A stretch of 64,000 nt of DNA from Brachynemurus nebulosus (taxonomy: Eukaryota; Arthropoda; Insecta; Neuroptera; Myrmeleontidae): assembly GCA_035578155.1 (NCBI GenBank), contig JAPWDM010000004.1:32950387-33014386 (forward strand), written 5' to 3'. Of this stretch, positions 49,040-59,871 are shown piece by piece. Below the pieces are notes generated by a model. That model saw only the letters and a program-made list of their open reading frames with translations, did no database searches and was not told the DNA's origin. The translations under genes and the position numbers were made by a program. Each line of letters opens with the position of its first letter. The stretch's first letter is position 1.

Positions 49040-49288
49040 CAGTGCTGGACCATCGCATAGAGACATGAGATAAACGGCTACGGCCCGATTTTTTGAAAGG
49101 TCTGGTCAGAATGTCTATTCTGTTTAATCAATATTTGAGATTTGTTTAGTTTTCCACAGTATTTAGTTTATTTTTTATTGTTTTATATTTTTTTTTTGGT
49201 GGTCTATATCTTATGTGGCGGTGAGAAGAGACCCAGAAGAATAAAATGCTTAGGACCCGAAAGTGGGTTAATCCGTCTCTAGTACCAT
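49040..49288. mobile_element. hAT MITE H, copy C
   Basis: CAGTGCTGGACCATCGCATA at the left. GGTTAATCCGTCTCTAG at the right aligns with the inverse of copy A's left end. Block GGCCCGATTTTTTGAAAGG near 49083. No exact target duplication. Confidence 0.75.
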
Positions 49289-50205
49289 TTATAAGACTCA
49301 GTTTTACTGCAGTTTCAAGTTGAAAACAAACAGAATACTCATTAAAATACACTTTTTAAGAATTTCAATAAAATGTTTAGTTAACAATTACATTTCAATA
49401 TTATTTTAGTAATAAGTTTCCGATTAACTTTCAACGAAAACACTCGTTATATACATATACAACTTTACACAGCTATACAAACGTCCTACGTTTATATATA
49501 GTATAATCGTTAAATAATAGTTTTGTTACACTGTAATGTAAAGTAAAAACGATAAAGAGTCTTCCATTCGATCGAGTGTAAAATATTTAACGCTGTCTTG
49601 CACAGTGACCTGCTTTTAAAATGGTACAATAGTTTTTTCCCATCATATTACCGGAATTGGTTTATAATTTAATAATATCTATGTGCTATGCTATGCAGTT
49701 ACTTATTTTATATGAAGCGATATAAAATAGTAACTATCCTGACGATTATGGTGTCTAGCTAAGTACTGATGATATGATATACGATGATTATAAAATGATT
49801 AATAAAATTGATTTATTGGTAACGGGTTATTGGATATTTATTGAATCGAAGTCATTGAACCCTCCCACCCAAAAGATCATATTTTATATTATATATATGC
49901 TCGTTTTGTTTGAAATCAAACATTTTCATTAGTACTGCATTTTTGGGGTGTTTGTTTTCGAAGTTTGGACATCTGCTAACACTAATCGAATAGATTAGTG
50001 ACCACAATATTACACGTACTGCCGTAAGAAAGTCCATTTTAAGGCCATAGTTTTATTAATTAAAGGCATTGAATTATATAAAACAATAATAACGGGATAA
50101 TGGTCTTCGAACCTTTCTCTCTCCTTTCGGTGTAAAAAACATCCGGCTAAATTTTTATAAGTATTTAAAATATATAAAAAGAGTCTTTTTTTTAAATACA
50201 TGAAC
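49289..50205. other. AT-rich, no recognisable feature
   Basis: Short minus-strand frames at 49852-50037 and 50010-50201 show no motif. Confidence 0.45.
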
Positions 50206-50208
50206 TTA

Positions 50209-52013
50209 CAAGTAAAGGTCCCGAGGCCGGACCTATCGATTTCGATAAAACTTAAATATATTGTAGAACACTAAAAACTAAGGGACACGTATTTTTTTTT
50301 ATCTGCGGAAAAACGGTTTGAAGGGGTGAAATCGCCCTCCAAAAATTGGGGTAAAAATTTAATTTTTCAAATATCTCGAAAACAGTAAGAGATAGAGCAA
50401 AATTTTAAATTGGCGATATTGCTCTTTTTTAAAGAGCTATCTATTGATATGCAATTTGTTCATATTACATCAACAGGGGTGGTTGGAGGTTAAAATTTGG
50501 GGGTTATTTTTGCAAAAAGGGGGTGAAAAATAAACAATATAAAAATTTTGTTTACAGATTTGAAATCTACGTCAAAAAATCTAATTGACCTGTTTTTGCT
50601 CAATATCCTAATATTAAGTCTAGGGGTAGTTAACTAGAGGGTGACTATGTCGAATAATCGTACTATTTGGGTATTTCAAAAAGTTCTTCTTCATGGAAAA
50701 TAGCTTAAGACAATTAGAATAACGTAGAAATGAAATTCCCGAATTCAAAATTGAGTTTGAGCAACATTGGAGAGGGGTAAGTCACCCTCTTAAATTACAT
50801 ACTAGTTTATATACACTAGTTTTTGCTATTAACACACTGATAGAGGGTAAAATAATGTCACAATAAGTGGTTCTGAAGTTGGACTATCATATGTAAGGTC
50901 TTTATTAGGTTTGTTTTTTAATGGATATTATAGTTTTCCTTATCGAAAATTATCGATACCGAAAATTACATAACCTAACCTAAAATAACGAAACCTAATA
51001 AAAACCTTACATACGATAGTCTAACTTCAGAACCATCTATTGTGACATTATTACCCCCTGTCAGCGTGTTAATTGCAAAAATTAGTGTATGTAAACTAGT
51101 ATGTAATTTAAGAGGGTGACTCACCCCCTCTCCAATGTTGCTCAAACTCAATTTTGAATTCGAGAATTTCATTTTAGTCCAACTTCAGAACCACTTATTG
51201 TGATATTATTTTACCCACTGTCAGTGTGTTAATAGCAAAAATTAGTGTATATAAACTAGTATGTAATTTAAGAGGGTGACTCACCCCCTCTCCAGTGTTG
51301 CTCAAACTCAATTTTGAATTCGAGAATTTCATTTTAGTCCAACTTCAGAACCACTTATTGTGATATTATTTTACCCACTGTCAGTGTGTTAATAGCAAAA
51401 ATTAGTGTATATAAACTAGTATGTAATTTAAGAGGGTGACTCACCCCCTCTCCAATGTTGCTCAAACTCAATTTTGAATTCGGGAATTTCATTTCTACGT
51501 TATTTTAATTGTCTTAAGCTATTTTCCATGAAGAAGAACTTTTTGAAATACCCAAATAGTACGATTATTCGACATAGTCACCCTCTAGTTAACTACCCCT
51601 AGACTTAATATTAGGATACTGAGCAAAAACAGGTCAATTAGATTTTTTGACGTAGATTTCAAATCTGTAAACAAAATTTTTATATTGTTTATTTTTCACC
51701 CCCTTTTTGCAAAATTAACCCCCAAATTTTAACCTCCAACCACCCCTGTTGATGTAATATGAACAAATTGCATATCAATAGATAGCTCTTTAAAAAAGAG
51801 CAATATCGCCAATTTAAACTTTTGCTCTATCTCTTACTGTTTTCGAGATATTTGAAAAATTAAATTTTTACCCCAATTTTTGGAGGGCGATTTCACCCCT
51901 TCAAACCGTTTTTCCGCAGATAAAAAAAAATACGTGTCCCTTAGTTTTTAGTGTTCTACAACATATTTAAGTTTCATCAAAATCGATAGGTCCGGCCTCG
52001 GGACCTTTACTTG
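50209..52013. mobile_element. 1.8-kb palindromic element, Harbinger-like TTA flanks, 160-bp triplication
   Basis: Ends CAAGTAAAGGTCCCGAGGCC and inverse, flanked by TTA (50206-50208, 52014-52016), which suggests PIF/Harbinger-type targeting. The arms are near-identical for several hundred bases (for example GGGACACGTATTTTTTTTTA). The right arm holds three tandem copies of an exactly 160-bp unit (landmark CTCAAACTCA at 51141, 51301 and 51461). The left arm holds one inverted copy near 50757. The turn-around is near 50940. No ORF. Confidence 0.9.
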
Positions 52014-52016
52014 TTA

Positions 52017-55000
52017 GTTGTAAACTTAGTTAAACAAAGAAGGAATGAGACGCGACTTAATGTTTAGTAGTTTAATAATCAGGTATCGGATTTCTTTCGG
52101 ATCAGACAGTTTCGTCTTTAGCATATGCAGGTATACATATTGCACTCAATGTGACTAAAAGTTCAAAATATTTTCATAAAAACAACGTACACAACTTACA
52201 TACACACACATACATATGTGTATCAAAATATTATTTATACGTATTTTATGTAAACATCCTTTTTTTCTTTTATTTATTATCTGCACAATTGAAAAGTGCC
52301 ACTGTAATTTTAATTGACTATCAAAAGTATTTTTGTTTATATTATGTATGGGATTTATGTGACATATCATTTAAATTAAATAAATTCATCTTTTTTTATT
52401 GTTTTCAATTTTGAGAGATAGAAGTATAGTTACGTGTTAAAAATTTGTTTTTCAATAATAAAAAATCTTAGTAAATACGTACGTCTTAGCTATTATAGTG
52501 GACCGTCTAAATATTCAACAACTTTTCAATATATTTTACAAAAATTTTTTCCGATTTTTTGAATAATTCTTACTTTTGTCAAATAAAAAATGCTGTTAGT
52601 ATTCTAAATGATGAAAAATGTAATTTTTGACCAATTCATTCAAATGAGCATAATTTAATGTAATTTAGTTGCAAAATTTATTGGAATAAGTACGATCCTG
52701 ACCTGTCCGAAGAAACCCGGTACCTATTAATAATATATAATTTTTTTATGAATTTTAACAAACTAAATGAAAATCTAGAAAAAACATTAGAATATTTTGA
52801 AAACATTTTGTCTGCAGAGTTTCCTGGACATAATGAAAATTAAACCTAGTTCTTTTAGGTAATGTAAACATTTTTCTTTTTGTAATGTCATGTCAGTTTG
52901 GAAAAATCCAAAGTAATAAATTAATTTTAAAAAGAGGACTTTTATTATTTCATTTTTTTAAATGTTAACCTTATTTACCTAACTTCTGATAAATTTATTT
53001 CAATTTTTCCGCCCAATTTTTTATATATACCACGGGCTAGGTAGGATACAAGGACCATCTTTGAAAATTTATAACCCTATTCCTAAATCGTTTCGTTAAA
53101 TTTCATAAAAATCTGACCAATAGAAGCAGGGGCGTGTTCATATGTGGGTTAAATATTCCTTACCAGTTCTGCGTTAACATTAATTACCCATGTCAGTGTG
53201 GTTACCAGCGCCACCACCATCTAGATTTATACACTGTCTGTCTACGTAAACAATATATCCAGCGTAACTACAATCATTGTCAAGAGAAATAAATTAGTCT
53301 CCTAAAAGTTACATTCCAAAAATGACAAGTGATCGTCAATGAAAAATCACAAAATAATTTATTTATTTCTAGTCATTTTGCAGTCATGGCTACACATACT
53401 CTTTTTAGACATTCTTTAAGAATAATGTAAAACACTGTGGTGAACTTAAAACATATAAATATGCTAAAAATCTTGATTAAAGTTTTATAATAATAGCAAA
53501 AAAATTATATTACATAGTTGTTTGTGTTTTGTACGTAATTAATTTTACATAAAAAGCCGGCATTTAAAAGATTAAATGACACTCAAGTCAAAGTTTGATG
53601 ACGCTTAACACTTTGAACTAAGATCGAAATTGAATAAACATATCATTAATTTTTTCTCAAAAAATATATCGTCTAAATAGTTAGCTCTAATTCATACTAT
53701 TTTAAGTCCATTTTAGATAACAAAATATTTATTGTTTATGTACGTACAACATAATTATGTCTAATACTTCAATTTATTGTTTGAATCTGGAAAATTTTCA
53801 AATTTATTTTTACGGTAAGATATCATTTAATCAGTTGTAGCATTTTGTACCACATTTACACGTAATATTTTAATTGAATGATTAGCATTTGATTACAACT
53901 GAAAAAGTAAATTGTGATTAGGACAAATATGTATGTCAGATAAGTTAACATTTAATAAAAATTTGGTTGATTAAATAAAGTCACTTATTATTACATGATT
54001 GTCCTGTCCAACGTATTGTAAATCTCGTGTCCGATTTTAGTTTTGAGAAAACTGCATTTGAATAAAAGATCAGATGATGTTAATCATCTCAGACATTAAT
54101 AAAAATCTGAGGTAATTGATTTTTGTGAAACGTTATTGATTCAGTAATGTTGCAACACAGGAAACGTGTGGATTAAAACATGAGGAACCTCTCTGCTGTA
54201 AAGTACTTTAAGGTTCGTAAGTTTTTGGGCGTTTAATATCTAAACGAAGGTGCATTGGCAAAAATTATTGTTATTACAGTACCGATGGGAGCTTACCTTA
54301 CAACATATATATTGGTACTCCCCTTATGAGGGAGTATATTACGGTTGATAAACATTGTAATGATATTGACTAATGTTATTGTGAATATTCTGCTGATTAA
54401 AAAATATTGCCATTGGTAATAACTAATAGTTTTGATAATAATTCAAAGAAAGTGAAGTATTATTTACAGTACCTAATTATTGATGAAATTTTTTTTCTTA
54501 AAAGACATTTAAACAACAAACAGAAAATTTACACCTTATGTAAATATTGTTTATGAAAAATTGTTACAAGATTTTATAAAAGAAATAAAAAGCAATAATT
54601 TATGCAACGTAGGATTGTTAATAAAAAATAGTAATTTCTGTATATAGTGGAATTTGTTCATTTTACCTGCCTAGTATTTTTCTTTAATAGTTTGATCAAT
54701 ACTTCACAATAGTTCAGTTTCCCCCTACTTACAAACTGACATAAAATAAAAATTTATCAATATCACCAGCAAAAAAGAAATGTCTTCACTTTGGATTTTT
54801 TTTTGCTGATAAAATATTTTAAATTACTCCGTAGAAATGCAAATTATCAATGGGTTATCAATTCAAGGTCTTGAAAATTTTTATGATGAATTTGGTATGT
54901 ACCTACTTACCTATTTGAATGACAACAATAATTAATAAAATTATGTATATTGAAAATGTTAGAAAAAAAATGTAATAATACTCGTGATACATCTTGATTA

Positions 55001-55445
55001 TTAATAGGAAGTAGAAGATTTAAGTGCTCTTAAGTATAAATTTATAAATCTTAATGTTCCGTTAATTATTTTATTTTGACAAAAATAATTATACTTCTGA
55101 AATTTTTTACGCGATGACTGAGAGTATGCACAATCAGTAAAATACCGTTTCCACTCTCTGAGTATTTAGTTCCGAAACAGAAATTTGCACGATGAACAAC
55201 AATCTGTCTTTTTTGATATATTAATTAAAGAGTTTTGTTTTCTAGTGTTAGTTCTTTCTTGCTCGTAGTGCCTAGACTTTCAAATTAACTCATTATATAC
55301 AACTTACTTTATTAGAAGAATTTAAAAACATAAAATAACAAGGGGATATAGTTTTTTATACTTTTTAAGGTGTCCTACCAATATACGAAACATTTATAGA
55401 ATCACTTCAGTGTCCGTTTGTCTATTACTGACGAGTTTTTTTGTA
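52017..55445. other. No recognisable gene
   Basis: AT-rich. 53030-53280 is more complex (GCGCCACCACCATCTAGATT near 53209 includes an inverted TAGATGGTGG) but non-coding. Low-complexity frames only. Confidence 0.45.
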
Positions 55446-55453
55446 ATTATGTG

Positions 55454-55659
55454 CAGGGCCGTGGAGAGAAATGACGGGCCCCGGGAATAAAGCATATTTC
55501 TTAAAAATTTTTCCCCAAAAAAATAAGTGGTGAGTAAAAAAATAACAAAAAAGCTTTCTTTACTTTTTTTCCGGGTTCCTCCCGACTGCTACGGGCTCCC
55601 AGCTTCAGCCCGGGCCCCAGGGCTACAACCCCGGCTACCCCACCCTCTCGTCGGGCCTG
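55454..55659. mobile_element. hAT MITE, GC-rich, CAGGGCCGTGGAGAG ends
   Basis: Left CAGGGCCGTGGAGAG, right inverse of CAGGCCCGACGAGAG. Flanked by ATTATGTG (55446-55453) and ATTATGCG (55660-55667), 7 of 8 identical. The right half is strikingly GC-rich (GCCCGGGCCCCAGGG near 55608) in otherwise AT-rich DNA. Confidence 0.9.
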
Positions 55660-55667
55660 ATTATGCG

Positions 55668-56160
55668 ATGGAAAAATTTGAAATTTAATACAGAAGTTAA
55701 GTGCGGTTATAAGATCACTCTCGTGTCCGTCTGTCCGTCTGTCACAGAGGTTTTTCTCAAAAACTATATACTTATATTTGATAAACTAGAAATTTGAAAA
55801 TTGGCATAATGTTATTAGGTCTTGATAAAGCACACATGTATCGCCAGTCAATGATTTGAAAAAAAATACTTTGGATTAAAGTGGGGGATCAGTTTTGTCC
55901 AAAAAGAGAAAAAATATTTAATTGTGTAGGTAGTAGCATTTACAAGAACTACCACTAAGGATTCAATTTAGAAATTTTTTTGTATATATAATTTTTCATC
56001 CAGGAGTCTTAATGGTATAATTCAAAATTTGCTAGGTATAACAGTCCCTCGATCTCCTAGGCTTTTAAAAATAAAATTGTAATTTTAATAAGGCTGATAG
56101 ATAAGAGTTATAAGTTATCTACTACGAAAAACTACGAAACTTTAACAATGCGGTTTAAAA
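55668..56160. other. No recognisable feature
   Basis: Contains a (GTCT)-like GTCCGTCTGTCCGTCTGTC run near 55725, reminiscent of Helitron 5' parts but without definable ends. Confidence 0.4.
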
Positions 56161-56164
56161 ATTT

Positions 56165-56480
56165 AATATGGCTTTTTCGCTTGTCTAGTGGTTAGCAACT
56201 CCGCTCTTGGCTAATAAGTTCATGAGTTCGGTACCGACCGGGGTTAATCCACCATCATCAAATTACCTTACCGCACCAATCATCAATAACCACATCAGTA
56301 CCAAAAAGCAATAGTACGACATATACCAAACGATGCATATCACCTTAGTTGTGGCGCATCTAAATAATAGAAAAAGAAAAAAGAAGAAAATAGTTGCTGA
56401 AAAAAGATTAAATAACATGGGGAAACATAATAAAAACCCCTGTCGCAGCATCCTGCATAACATAGCGAATTTCCGATTAT
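56165..56480 (+). repeat. tRNA-derived SINE, copy 2
   Basis: The head has box A-like TCTAGTGGTTAGC and box B-like GAGTTCGGTACC around GCTCTTGGCTAATAA. A body follows, then an A-rich stretch (AGAAAAAGAAAAAAGAAG near 56368). The final part shares the GCATAACATAGCGAATTTCC block with 35878. Confidence 0.6.
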
Positions 56481-56499
56481 AAAAATTAGTTTTTCTCGG

Positions 56500-56766
56500 A
56501 AACTAGTTGACATAGAATAATAGTTTAAACACCTTTTTATGTAATTTTTTCTCCCCTTTTAAATGATGTAAAAAAATTTGGCAAAAATTTTTGAATAAGT
56601 GGAAATTTTGGCAAAAAACTAATTTTTTGCAAGAACAAAAACCATGTTCCTGGCATCCGACGTGTCTGGCTGAAGAACTCATCCAAGATTTTTGGACTTC
56701 CAACGTTGTCACCAAATTTCGTAAACCTAGGACATTTCGTTCGAGAGTTATCGTGCTGATACATAA

Positions 56767-56860
<94 letters not shown>

Positions 56861-57000
56861 AGTGAATGTTATTTTTGGGTTCTAGGGACCTCAAAACAAA
56901 TTTCTGCCATAGTGCCGGGCTCAAGTCGCGTCATGAGACCTACTGTAATAGCTGAATTTTCATTCTGGAAATTCGGTAATAGACAATGTATTTACTAACG
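56500..57000. repeat. Dispersed repeat with central (TA)n tract, copy 2
   Basis: GGAAACTAGTTGACATAGAA and TTTCGTTCGAGAGTTATCGT lead into about 42 TA units (56771-56855), then CATGAGACC, AGCTGAATTTTC, GAAATTCGGTAATA. The latter blocks match 40260-40325. The 135-codon frame 56591-56998 is a translation of the TA tract and its flanks. Confidence 0.6.
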
Positions 57001-57701
57001 TTTCAGTCCAATGTGGGTCAGTTCATTCAGTTATCACAAGCAAAATTCGATAAGATTTAAATATACAAAAATAGAAGTTTCATTTGGTCTAATGATGCGA
57101 TAACTGTTGGGCGATTTTTATTCGCAATTCTTACGCGCATAAAAGCGACCAAATTATTCTTGTCAAAGGTTAGATTAATATTACATATAATCGATTTTAT
57201 AATAACCAGACACTGACGGAGCAAACAAAAGACGTTTTTTTATTTACACTCCAATCAAGGACGCCGTATATTTTGCAAATTTCGATAAAACATAATTTAA
57301 TTTACACTGGATAATATGAAATTGATTGAAATATCATCGTACAAAAGAATGATTGACACTAATTTGCTAATAAAAAATAATGGCATCTGTGTATCATATT
57401 CATAAAAATGTTCATTTTTATCGGAATTATTAATTTATTGTCATTTAGTAATCAATTTTCTCTTTTAAAGATATTTAACATACTAAAGATTGACGCGTCA
57501 ATGCTTGCTATTCGTATTATTTGCAAATTAGCTAATAGATATAAATTAATTATGATCAATAAAAAAGAATTAGAATACGTTTAAATATTTGTTTAACAAG
57601 CAATAAAAATAACTTTAAAAGTGTCGAAATTAACAGAATGTTCTAAATGTGTAAATTTTGATGTACAGACAGGCTTCTGGTTACGTCACTTTGAGTTACA
57701 C

Positions 57702-57827
57702 CTAGTGTGATCGTACGTCTCGGTCCCAGTGTCTCGACAGATTCTTTCGTGTTGTCAAGTCTTCTACTGAAGCGTGTCGCTTCACAAGTTTCCAAATGAC
57801 AAACGCTCTAGTCGTCGTAATTTTCAT
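57702..57827 (-). other. GC-elevated candidate exon or promoter segment
   Basis: On the minus strand an acceptor-like TTTAAATTTTTCAG is followed by 126 nt of balanced composition ending at a donor-like CTAG|GTGTAA. The frame from the first ATG (MKITTTRAFVIWKLVKRH...) runs 41 codons to a TAG exactly at the donor, so the segment would be either a terminal coding exon or an untranslated exon. On the plus strand, TTACGTCA (57681-57688) lies just upstream, so a promoter reading is also possible. Not recognised. Confidence 0.25.
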
Positions 57828-59059
57828 CTGAAAAATTTAAAAAAATTTTCATATTGTTAACATCTGTAGAATGTCAGTAAACCAAACAAAAATTGGAGAA
57901 AGTTTTCCTTACATGACGGTAAAGATTTCGAGACTGGTGGTGTTATATCTTAATTACATCTTGGAGAATAAGATTGAAATTAATTTTTCAGCTACCTTTA
58001 GTAGACTATTTAGTAAATAATTTGACTATATTTAAAACTTTTATTAGAAACTTCTTTACTTAAAGCCTAAATAGGACGAAAAACACGACAATGTCAGAGG
58101 TCAAATAACTTATAACTTGGTTAATTCTACAAAAAGCATTTCCTTTCACATCACTTGAAGTTTGTGACCTTTGCAGGTCAAGGTTCGGAGAACTATTCAG
58201 TTCAGAATTCACTGCTCAGCATATGAAAATGTAATTAAAAAATCTGCTTTTCTTTTCCTTTAGTTTTGTGTCCCGGTTTTGCTTTATCAAAATATGAACA
58301 CCCTAGTTCCGCCAAACAATATTTTAATACTGTTCTTACTTCATTTGCTTTAAGTTACGGCATCAGGTTTGACCAAATTGTCCGGATTTTTTTAGGAAAA
58401 CAACATAATTTAGTAATAAGGACAATATTTGGAAACAAGTCTTGGATTTAATATAGCGAACAGACTACAGATAAAAAAAGTGAAAAAAAACGGCATTCTT
58501 CACTTTTTGTTTTCAAAAGCTTACAATTTTTTTCTGAATGGGTATAATTTTAAGTTTAATAACTCCGAAATTTTTTTTTTAAAACCCCGTTTGATTTTCT
58601 AATTTATGACCACTCGCTGAAGTTGTATATTGTCTGCCGCTAAAGATTTTTTTAAGCGTTAACTTTAAGTAACACTACGTCAAAAATACATCATCATCGA
58701 GTAAAAAGAAAATAAAATTTTCTGGATACTTAACGAAATACCTGGTAAAGTATAAGAAGTTGCAGACCAATTGCATATAAGTATTCTTTCGAAAATTTTA
58801 TTGATAATGTATCTTTTGTGAGACTTCTAACTTTTAAACAGTAAACGCAAAAATAGCAGAGTAACATCTACATATCTAATCGGTAACAACTGAATTTCCT
58901 CTTTTACAAGAAAAATGACGTTTCTGTTAAAAAAGCTCACCAGTCCAGAGATCGAAAAAAACATCTTTTTTAGATAAATTGGACAAAGAAAACAAATAAC
59001 AAATGATATCAGTTCTTTTATTAACTATTCAAGATTACAAAAATATTTTTTTCTTTTCT
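57828..59059. other. No recognisable gene
   Basis: The 61-codon frame at 58266-58451 follows a decent pyrimidine-rich AG (58262) but matches nothing recognised. TGACCTTTGCAGGTCAAGG at 58165-58183 looks like paired nuclear-receptor half-sites. Confidence 0.35.
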
Positions 59060-59400
59060 TTGACGTAAGTAGTAGGAATATGGGCATTCTGGGCCCACCT
59101 TCCCACCTGCCGACTTTTTGAGCGACCTCGGCAGGAGGTAGGTAACCTATGTGGGTTCTAGAAGCCTGCGGCGGTGGGTGGAGCAAAATTTTTTTCTAGC
59201 CTAGCGGAACTTGATCCAGCCTAAGAGAACCTAAGGAAATTTGGTGTAACCTAACAAAATTTTTCTAACCTAAGAATTTCCCTAATAGATGGCACAACCA
59301 CCTTCGAGCTTTGTAAATTCACTGCTAGATGGCGCAGCCACCTTTGATAGCGTTGCTAGTCTGGATTCCTGTGTGTAAGTTTGAAAAATTGTCAATAGAT
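59060..59400. promoter_or_regulatory. GC-rich region with three TAGATGGC sites
   Basis: TAGATGGCACAACC (59287), TAGATGGCGCAGCC (59324) and TAGATGGCATCG (59397) lie within 120 bp. CTGCTAGATGGCGC matches the CTCF core consensus at all but one position. The preceding 59060-59180 is GC-rich (GGGCCCACCTTCCCACCTGC). No gene. It marks the left edge of the compositionally distinct 59-64 kb module. Confidence 0.4.
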
Positions 59401-59470
59401 GGCATCGAAAACCTTTTTTTTGATAGTTAAACTAGCCATTAAAAGATGGCCTTGCTTTCATAATTTTATA

Positions 59471-59750
59471 ATATTTTTATCTGAAAACAGGCTTAAACTG
59501 TCAGCTGACGTCACTAAAGGTAAACTGATATCAAACAGCGAAGATTTCTCTCTAATATGCAAAAATGAATTTTATCATATGATTGTATATTTTTATCTGA
59601 AAACAGGTTTATACTTGTATAAATTGCCAGCTGACGTCACTAAAGGTAAACTGATATCAAATAGCGAAGATTTCTGTCTAATATGCGAAAATGGAGCAGC
59701 AGGTTTTAACCTGTATGGCTACATAAAGTGTGACAGCTGACGTCACCATA
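59471..59750 (+). promoter_or_regulatory. Repeated E-box/CRE enhancer, three CAGCTGACGTCA sites
   Basis: CAGCTGACGTCA occurs at 59502-59513, 59628-59639 and 59734-59745. Each fuses CAGCTG (E-box) with the palindromic TGACGTCA (CRE). The first two lie in diverged tandem units that also share TATTTTTATCTGAAAACAGG and CACTAAAGGTAAACTGATAT, AGCGAAGATTTCT and CTAATATGC. The third is 18 bp upstream of the TATA box of the next gene. An open frame crossing here (59399-59740) is a by-product of the repeats. Confidence 0.8.
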
Positions 59751-59763
59751 CTATTTTTTCTGC

Positions 59764-59796
59764 TATAAAAAGGGCGCGATAGAATTTCATCAGTTA
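59764..59796 (+). promoter_or_regulatory. TATA box plus initiator for the 59872 gene
   Basis: TATAAAA at 59764-59770 and TCAGTT at 59790-59795. The initiator A (59792) is 28 nt from the TATA start, the canonical arthropod spacing. The 5' UTR would be about 80 nt and unspliced. Confidence 0.85.
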
Positions 59797-59871
59797 CAAT
59801 TTTGTTCGAAACTTTAGTGAAAAAAAACATTAAACCTTATTGTTGTGAATTTTCAATTGTTGTGTGTTAAC

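Noticed and set aside
56591..56998. 135-codon plus-strand frame
   Set aside because: About a quarter of it is the translated (TA)n tract (Ile-Tyr repeat); the flanks are repeat sequence.
59200..59280. Telomere-like CCTAA repeats
   Set aside because: CCTAA occurs five times but not in tandem and at irregular spacing.
59399..59740. 113-codon plus-strand frame upstream of the 135-aa gene
   Set aside because: Its two similar halves are the duplicated CAGCTGACGTCA enhancer units. It ends before the TATA box and lacks its own promoter.
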